This document shows, one piece after another, positions 25,395-30,035 of a stretch of DNA of 30,035 nucleotides. The DNA comes from JAPLDA01 sp043742705. GTDB lineage: Bacteria; Bacteroidota; Bacteroidia; AKYH767-A; 2013-40CM-41-45. The stretch spans positions 1 to 30,035 of the forward strand of contig JAYTXY010000034.1 of NCBI GenBank assembly GCA_043742705.1, written 5' to 3'. The position numbers were made by a program, and so were the translations under genes. Below the pieces are notes generated by a model. The model had not been told where the DNA came from. It ran no database searches and saw only the letters and a list, made by a program, of their open reading frames with translations. Within the stretch, counting starts at the first letter, position 1. Every line of letters starts with the position of its first letter.

Positions 25395-27236
25395 ATGTGC
25401 GGAATAGTTGCTTACATCGGAAAAAAAGATGTCTATCCTATCCTCATCAAAGGATTGCAGCGTCTTGAATATCGCGGCTACGACAGTGCCGGAATTGCCA
25501 TTCTGAATGGCGATCTCAAAGTATTTAAAAAAGCAGGTAAAGTAAGTGAGCTCGTTGAGTTCACAAAAGGGAAAGATGTTGCGGGACATCTCGGCATGGG
25601 TCACACACGGTGGGCTACTCACGGTGAACCCAACGATCGCAATGCACATCCGCAATTTTCGCAGGCGAAAAATTTCGCTATCATACACAACGGCATCATT
25701 GAAAATTATTCTTCCATCAAAGCGGAATTAAAAAAACGGGGACATGAATTTTCAAGTGATACAGATACCGAAGTTCTCATCCACCTCATTGAAGACATTT
25801 ACGAACATGGCGATGTTTCCCTGGAAGAAGCCGTGCGTCTTGCTTTGCGGGAAGTAATTGGAGCGTATGCAATTGTTGTTCTTTCAAAAAATAATCCGGA
25901 GGAATTAATTTGCGCACGCAAAGGAAGTCCTATTGTAATTGGCATCGGAAAAGAAAAAGGAGAATATTTTGTTGCATCTGATGCAACACCGATTATCGAA
26001 TACACCAACAACGTAATTTATCTTAACGAGGGAGAAGTCGGAATCATCAAAGACGGATCTCTTGTTATCAAAACCATTGAGAACGTCCAGGTGACTCCGT
26101 ACATACAAGAGCTGGAATTTAAACTTGAACTGTTGGAGAAAGGCGGCTATGAACATTTTATGCTCAAGGAAATTTATGAGCAGCCACGATCGATCTGGGA
26201 CAGTATGCGCGGACGCATCGATGCCAAGAAAGGATTTTTGAGACTTGGGGGAATTGCTGAGTATGAAAATAAATTCGCCAATGCAAAACGCATCCTCATC
26301 ATCGGTTGCGGAACATCGTGGCATGCAGGATTGGTTGCTGAATATTTATTTGAAGACCTCGCGCGAATTCCCGTTGAAGTTGAATACGCTTCTGAGTTCC
26401 GTTACCGCAATCCTGTTATTTACGAAGATGATATTGTAATTCCGATTTCTCAATCCGGTGAAACAGCTGATACATTGGCAGCGATTGAACTTGCGAAGTC
26501 AAAAGGAGCAACCATTTTTGGTGTGTGTAACGTGGTTGGGTCTTCCATTCCGCGCGCAACACATGCAGGTGCTTACACACATGCCGGACCGGAAATAGGT
26601 GTTGCTTCCACAAAAGCTTTTACCGCGCAGATAACAGTACTTACGTTGATGGCTTTGCAAATTGCCAGATATCGCGGAACCATTACCGATTCACGCTTTC
26701 ATCAACTGCTGATTGAACTGGAAGATATTCCGGAAAAAGTTGAACGGGCATTGAAGACGGATGCATTGACAAAAAAACTGGCGGCTAAATTTAAAGATGT
26801 CCGCAATTTTCTTTACCTCGGTCGCGGATATGGTTTTCCTGTTGCATTGGAAGGTGCTTTGAAACTGAAAGAGATTTCATACATCCATGCCGAAGGTTAT
26901 CCTGCAGCTGAGATGAAACACGGTCCGATTGCACTCATCGATGACAACATGCCTGTCGTGGTAATTGCCACGAAGAATAGTTCGTATGAAAAAGTGGTCA
27001 GTAACATCCAGGAAGTAAAAGCAAGAAAAGGAGTAGTGATTGCCATTGTCACAGAAGGCGATGATGTCGTGAAAGGCCTTGCTGATTACGTAATCGAAAT
27101 TCCTGACGTAGATGATTTACTAGTTCCTCTTGTATCCGTTATTCCTTTACAACTGCTTTCTTATCACATTGCCGTCATGCGTGGCTGCAATGTTGATCAG
27201 CCGAGGAACTTGGCGAAATCCGTAACGGTTGAATAA
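25395..27236 (+). CDS. glmS: Glutamine-fructose-6-phosphate aminotransferase (isomerising)
   Basis: GlmS makes glucosamine-6-phosphate from fructose-6-phosphate and glutamine, the entry to peptidoglycan and lipopolysaccharide amino sugars. The 613 residues cover the whole enzyme. The N-terminal glutaminase begins MCGIVAYIGKKD, with Cys2 becoming the catalytic N-terminal Cys, then RLEYRGYDSAG, GHTRWATHGEPNDRNAHP and the HNGIIENY stretch. Two SIS domains follow (about 285-420 and about 455-595), with GCGTSWHAGLVAEYLFE, SQSGETADTLAAI, GRGYGFPVALEGALKLKEIS and HAEGYPAAEMKHGPIALI. The C-terminus DQPRNLAKSVTVE is the usual family ending. No glmS ribozyme is expected, because the start lies only 11 bp after the DUF4270 stop. 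It is convergent with nadD (12 bp gap with a T-run). Confidence 0.98.
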   Translation: MCGIVAYIGKKDVYPILIKGLQRLEYRGYDSAGIAILNGDLKVFKKAGKVSELVEFTKGKDVAGHLGMGHTRWATHGEPNDRNAHPQFSQAKNFAIIHNGIIENYSSIKAELKKRGHEFSSDTDTEVLIHLIEDIYEHGDVSLEEAVRLALREVIGAYAIVVLSKNNPEELICARKGSPIVIGIGKEKGEYFVASDATPIIEYTNNVIYLNEGEVGIIKDGSLVIKTIENVQVTPYIQELEFKLELLEKGGYEHFMLKEIYEQPRSIWDSMRGRIDAKKGFLRLGGIAEYENKFANAKRILIIGCGTSWHAGLVAEYLFEDLARIPVEVEYASEFRYRNPVIYEDDIVIPISQSGETADTLAAIELAKSKGATIFGVCNVVGSSIPRATHAGAYTHAGPEIGVASTKAFTAQITVLTLMALQIARYRGTITDSRFHQLLIELEDIPEKVERALKTDALTKKLAAKFKDVRNFLYLGRGYGFPVALEGALKLKEISYIHAEGYPAAEMKHGPIALIDDNMPVVVIATKNSSYEKVVSNIQEVKARKGVVIAIVTEGDDVVKGLADYVIEIPDVDDLLVPLVSVIPLQLLSYHIAVMRGCNVDQPRNLAKSVTVE

Positions 27237-27248
27237 TTTTTTTTAAGA

Positions 27249-27824
27249 TTACTTCTCGTAAAAATGCATTTCCTCAATGTAATTCCACACTGATTCAGGA
27301 AGCATGTAACGAACATCTTTTTTATTCTTAATGCTTTCACGGATAAAACTTGCTGAGATTTCCATCAACGGAGCATCCACTTTTTTAACCTGCGGATGAT
27401 TCATCAGTTCACCACCGTTACTTCCGGGACGAGGATACACGTATAGTTTATATCCTTCAAGAATCTGTTCGTAGTTTTTCCATTTGTGAAAAGTTTCCAG
27501 TGTATCGCTGCCGAGAATAAGCGCAAACTGATGCTGAGGGAATTGCTCACCGAGATGCACGAGTGTGTTGATGGTATAACTTGGTTTGGAAAGCTTGAAT
27601 TCAACATCAGACGCTTTTAACTTTCTGTTGCTACCAATTCCCGTTTTCACCAGCGTGAAACGATGATAGTCCTGCAACAACGAGTGTTTTGCTTTCAACG
27701 GATTGTGCGGTGATACAACGAGCCACACTTGCTCGAGGTCAGTGAATTCTGCCATGTAACTTGCAATCACAAGATGTCCTGTGTGAATGGGGTTGAAGGA
27801 GCCGAAGTAGAGACCGATTTTCAT
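27249..27824 (-). CDS. nadD: Nicotinate-nucleotide adenylyltransferase
   Basis: NadD adenylates nicotinate mononucleotide in NAD synthesis. The 191-residue protein begins MKIGLYFGSFNPIHTGHLVIASYMAEF in outline, with the ATP-binding HxGH at His14-His17. It continues with VWLVVSPHNPLK, then FALILGSDTLETFHKWKNYEQIL, and ends with the ISASFIRESI motif equivalent to ISSTxxR. The ATG start is fixed by the family's short first strand. It is the last of the minus-strand series yicC, gmk, nadD; the 118-bp gap to gmk contains a heptamer repeat cluster. Confidence 0.96.
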   Translation of the reverse strand: MKIGLYFGSFNPIHTGHLVIASYMAEFTDLEQVWLVVSPHNPLKAKHSLLQDYHRFTLVKTGIGSNRKLKASDVEFKLSKPSYTINTLVHLGEQFPQHQFALILGSDTLETFHKWKNYEQILEGYKLYVYPRPGSNGGELMNHPQVKKVDAPLMEISASFIRESIKNKKDVRYMLPESVWNYIEEMHFYEK

Positions 27825-27827
27825 GAA

Positions 27828-27907
27828 GCGATGTGCGATGTGCGATATGCGCTATTTGTACTCTGTTCGTCCCGTATCGCAATACGCAATACGCAATACG
27901 CAAATCG
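27828..27907. repeat. Heptamer repeats facing each other between gmk and nadD
   Basis: Three tandem heptamers GCGATGT, GCGATGT, GCGATAT (27828-27848) are followed after about 30 nt by three perfect GCAATAC heptamers and a decayed fourth (27879-27907). The second set read in reverse (GTATTGC) resembles the first, so the region can fold into an imperfect hairpin in the leader of nadD. The repeat begins four bases upstream of the nadD start codon. Confidence 0.7.
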
Positions 27908-27942
27908 TAGCACCCAACCATAAATTACTTTCGCCATATGAA

Positions 27943-28506
27943 TTATTTCAAAAAGTCTTCAACCAATTGTTCTGCTTTTCTAAACGCCTTTTCACGATCA
28001 TCGTTAATCAGTACTTTGTCGAAACGTAATGCAAAGGCGAGTTCGTGTTCTGATTTTTCGATGCGCGCTTTAAGTGATTCGGCTGTTTCTGTTTCGCGTG
28101 CGTGCAAACGTTTGTGTAACTCATCAATGGATGGAGGCATAACAAAAACCGCCAACATCTTTTCTCCAAATTGATTTTTTATTTTTAGTCCACCTTCAAC
28201 ATCAACATCAAATACTGCCACCTTATCCTCATTCCCGATTTTATCTATTTCTGATTTGAGTGTTCCGTAAAATCCATTCGTATATACTTCTTCCCACTCA
28301 ATGAATTCATCACGCTGAATCTTTTCTTTAAAATCCTGCACAGTCAGAAAATAATAGTCAATTCCGTCTGTCTCTATATCCCTCTTTGGGCGCGTTGTTG
28401 CCGACACAGAGAAACAAAGCCGTGGATTCTTCTTCAACAAATGATGTACAATGGTTGTCTTGCCACTACCGGATGGTCCGCAAAAAAGAATCAGTTTGTT
28501 TGGCAT
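27943..28506 (-). CDS. gmk: Guanylate kinase
   Basis: Gmk phosphorylates GMP and dGMP to the diphosphates. The 187 residues have the P-loop GPSGSGKTT (10-18), then VSATTRPKRDIETDGIDYYFL with the GMP-binding Arg/Asp/Tyr residues, EFIEWEEVYTNGFYGT, VDVEGGLKIKNQF and the lid region ARETETAESLKARI. The length is slightly shorter than the E. coli enzyme and usual for Bacteroidota. The minus-strand order yicC, gmk, nadD is, from memory, frequent in this phylum. The 122-bp gap to yicC holds one copy of the TACGAAT repeat. Confidence 0.97.
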   Translation of the reverse strand: MPNKLILFCGPSGSGKTTIVHHLLKKNPRLCFSVSATTRPKRDIETDGIDYYFLTVQDFKEKIQRDEFIEWEEVYTNGFYGTLKSEIDKIGNEDKVAVFDVDVEGGLKIKNQFGEKMLAVFVMPPSIDELHKRLHARETETAESLKARIEKSEHELAFALRFDKVLINDDREKAFRKAEQLVEDFLK

Positions 28507-28546
28507 GTTGCTGGTATCACTATTCTTAAAAATCTCTCTTCAATGT

Positions 28547-28582
28547 TCTACGAATTACGAATCTTTACGAATGTACGAATCG
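28547..28582. repeat. TACGAAT heptamer repeat between gmk and yicC
   Basis: Four TACGAAT units with small spacers. The first 26 bp (28547-28572) are identical and in the same orientation to 29549-29574 on the other side of yicC, about 1 kb away. Only one arm is present; after 28582 the sequence degenerates. Confidence 0.75.
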
Positions 28583-28628
28583 CTATTCGCAGAGTATGTT
28601 ACATCGGTTTAACTTAAACTATTGATTT

Positions 28629-29501
28629 TTATAGAACGTTCAGGATTTGTTCTTTTACTTTTTCAAGCTCGTCTTTCATTTCAACAACGAGTTTTTGTAT
28701 GGAAGCATCGTTGGCTTTTGATCCGATGGTATTTATTTCTCGTCCTATCTCCTGCGTAATGAATGCTAATTTTTTTCCATTGGAAGATGCTTCTTTCACT
28801 GTGCTCAGGAAATATTCACAATGAGTTCTTAGGCGGACCTTCTCTTCGGAGATGTCAATTTTCTCTATATAAAAAATCAATTCCTGCTCGAAGCGATTAC
28901 GATCAATATTGTTCGCCTGGATAAATTCTTCAAGACTTCCGGATAATTTTTTTCGAAAAGCCGTAATCCTTGTAGGCTCAATCTTCTCAATTTCTTTTAA
29001 GCGGGTTTCGATTTGTTTGATCCTTTCCTTCATGTCCTTCTCAATGGATTCACCTTCCTTTTTTCGAAATCCCTGGAATGCTTCCAGCGCTTTGGTAATC
29101 GTACTTCTTAGTTGCTTCCACTCCTCTTCATCACCCGTCATTTTTTCCGTGCTGAGAACTTCCGGCATTTTCAATATCAAAGCCAGGTAATCCGATGTGT
29201 TCAGTTTAAGATCCTGACTGATGGTTTTCAACTCTTCGTAATACGCTTTCACCAATGAAGTATTGATTGAAGTTTTCTTTTCCGCATTCGGAGAGTCTAT
29301 GATGATACTTACATCCACTTTTCCGCGTTCCAGTTCTTTTGCAAGTTCCGAGCGAAGCTCAAGATCTTTCTCTTTGTAAGCAGAAGGAAGTCTCAGTGAA
29401 AGATCAAAAAATTTACTGTTGACAGATTTTATTTCAACCGTCAGCGTTTTATTACCGTACTCTGCGACTGCATTTCCGAAACCTGTCATCGAACGAATCA
29501 T
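28629..29501 (-). CDS. yicC: YicC family endoribonuclease-like protein
   Basis: The 290 residues match the YicC family in length and ends. The N-terminal domain begins MIRSMTGFGNAVAEYGNKTL in outline, with EIKSVNSKFFDLSLRLP next. The C-terminal DUF1732 region has RNRFEQELIFYIEKIDISEE, then RLRTHCEYFLSTV, and the highly conserved FITQEIGREINTIGSKAND followed by VVEMKDELEKVKEQI. E. coli YicC has been reported to act in endonucleolytic RNA decay; activity here is by homology only. The middle (about 120-200) is a charged coiled-coil-like segment. It heads the yicC, gmk, nadD series on the minus strand and is flanked on both sides by copies of the same TACGAAT repeat. Confidence 0.95.
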   Translation of the reverse strand: MIRSMTGFGNAVAEYGNKTLTVEIKSVNSKFFDLSLRLPSAYKEKDLELRSELAKELERGKVDVSIIIDSPNAEKKTSINTSLVKAYYEELKTISQDLKLNTSDYLALILKMPEVLSTEKMTGDEEEWKQLRSTITKALEAFQGFRKKEGESIEKDMKERIKQIETRLKEIEKIEPTRITAFRKKLSGSLEEFIQANNIDRNRFEQELIFYIEKIDISEEKVRLRTHCEYFLSTVKEASSNGKKLAFITQEIGREINTIGSKANDASIQKLVVEMKDELEKVKEQILNVL

Positions 29502-29548
29502 GAAAAAGAAATTTTTGACAGTGTCTCCATTTGAATATTATATTGTCA

Positions 29549-29624
29549 TCTACGAATTACGAATCTTTACGAATTTACTAATACACATCGATTCGTACAT
29601 TAGTATTAATTCGTAATTCGTAGA
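29549..29624. repeat. Palindromic TACGAAT element upstream of yicC
   Basis: Perfect 16-bp inverted arms at 29549-29564 and 29609-29624 (TCTACGAATTACGAAT and its complement) enclose 44 bp with further inverted segments such as ACTAAT/ATTAGT. It sits in the 208-bp gap between the ArsC/Spx-like gene and yicC. It is related to the larger element at 3510-3663 and to the half copy at 28547. Confidence 0.8.
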
Positions 29625-29709
29625 CTTGAGTATCAACATCAAATTGAAGTATGACTGAATTATTATTGAAGGACAAATTTAATTTTATTTTGTTAAGCAA
29701 CGGTTTAAA

Positions 29710-30035
29710 TCAGGAATGCATGGCTGCATGAGCGGCAGCAACCGTTTTTGGAGCGTTGCCGATGAAAATTTCTTTTCCGATGATGATGACTGGGCGTTTC
29801 AGAAAAGTGTATTCTTCAAGGATGTATTTCCTAAAATCCTTCTCGCTGAGTGTCATGGTATTCAATCCCATGCTCCTGTATTTCAAGGCGACACGGCTGA
29901 ACAAAGCCTCGTACGAACCTGACATTTTTTTCATTTCATCGAGTTGTGAAGGAGTAATTTTCTCTGTTTTAATATCTTGAAGGATGAAATCCTTGCCCGG
30001 TTTTAACTCTTTTAAAATGCGCGGACAAGTCGTGC
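29710..30035 (-). CDS. ArsC/Spx family thioredoxin-fold protein (partial, 5' end beyond the window)
   Basis: The reading frame stays open to the window end, so the first codons are missing; 108 residues are visible. Reading starts TTCPRILKELKPGKDF, continues with DIKTEKITPSQLDEMKKM, SGSYEALFSRVALKYRSMGL and SEKDFRKYILEEYTFLKRPV, and ends VIIIGKEIFIGNAPKTVAAA. This is the arsenate reductase/Spx pattern, with the LKRPVI segment and the N-terminal active-site Cys region. The codon before TTC is cut and ends in GC, so a CxxC pair is possible but not proven. An internal ATG at 29934 would give a false 74-residue protein lacking the active site. Whether it reduces arsenate or acts as an Spx-like regulator cannot be told. 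Confidence 0.82.
   Translation of the reverse strand, partial: TTCPRILKELKPGKDFILQDIKTEKITPSQLDEMKKMSGSYEALFSRVALKYRSMGLNTMTLSEKDFRKYILEEYTFLKRPVIIIGKEIFIGNAPKTVAAAHAAMHS

Noticed and set aside
25380..25400. glmS ribozyme upstream of glmS
   Set aside because: Only 11 bp separate glmS from the DUF4270 stop, with no room for a ribozyme.
27828..29624. CRISPR array as explanation of the repeats around gmk and yicC
   Set aside because: Units are seven bases without regular unique spacers and no cas genes are present.
29710..29934. Complete 74-residue small protein starting at an internal ATG
   Set aside because: The frame continues in family-like sequence to the window edge, so it is the tail of an ArsC/Spx gene.

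Overview
The window looks like a chromosomal segment of a member of the Bacteroidota, probably an uncultured Chitinophagales/Sphingobacteriales-like lineage. The supporting signs are a secreted protein with a type IX secretion (T9SS) C-terminal sorting domain, a TonB-dependent receptor with an N-terminal carboxypeptidase-regulatory-like domain, a two-component sensor with a double Reg_prop propeller, a DUF4270 lipoprotein, and -7 boxes of the Bacteroidota type (TAnnTTTG). Genes are short transcription units with frequent strand switches. I see no rRNA, tRNA, CRISPR array, prophage or insertion sequence.

Layout. 85-3475 (minus): glucose-1-phosphate thymidylyltransferase (rmlA) and an RND/MMPL exporter. 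3705-10659 (plus): a secreted MORN-repeat protein with a DnaJ-like zinc-binding tail, then two overlapping sensor histidine kinase genes that carry nearly the same kinase module on unrelated sensors. 10671-11783 (minus): dprA. 11855-15193 (plus): a TonB-dependent receptor and a DUF922 putative secreted metallopeptidase. 15238-17998 (minus): radA, a DUF1844 protein and a membrane-anchored coiled-coil protein. 18206-20251 (plus): a 14-blade T9SS cargo. 20332-22897 (minus): panC, a UPF0104-type membrane protein and a heptose-1-phosphate adenylyltransferase domain protein. 23127-27236 (plus): a one-domain glycogen-synthase-like protein, a DUF4270 lipoprotein and glmS. 27249-30035 (minus): an ArsC/Spx-like gene cut by the window end, then yicC, gmk and nadD.

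Much of the content is envelope-oriented: activated sugars (rmlA, glmS, heptose nucleotide), a lipid or hydrophobic-compound exporter, a UPF0104 protein, an outer-membrane receptor and surface proteins. The rest is housekeeping: recombination (radA, dprA), NAD, pantothenate and GMP metabolism, and RNA turnover (yicC).

The structure least explained by genes lies between them. Most intergenic gaps of 70-230 bp hold short imperfect inverted repeats. Several are built from heptamers (TACGAAT; GCGATGT/GCAATAC; GTGGACT; ATTGAAA/TTCAATT), with a different heptamer family at most sites. One such repeat supplies the last codons and the stop of the exporter gene, and two identical 26-bp copies flank yicC. 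These behave like several families of small dispersed palindromes, possibly terminators or mRNA-end hairpins. Together with the kinase-module duplication and the one-domain glycogen-synthase-like protein they are the best leads. All family assignments come from reading motifs; no search was run.
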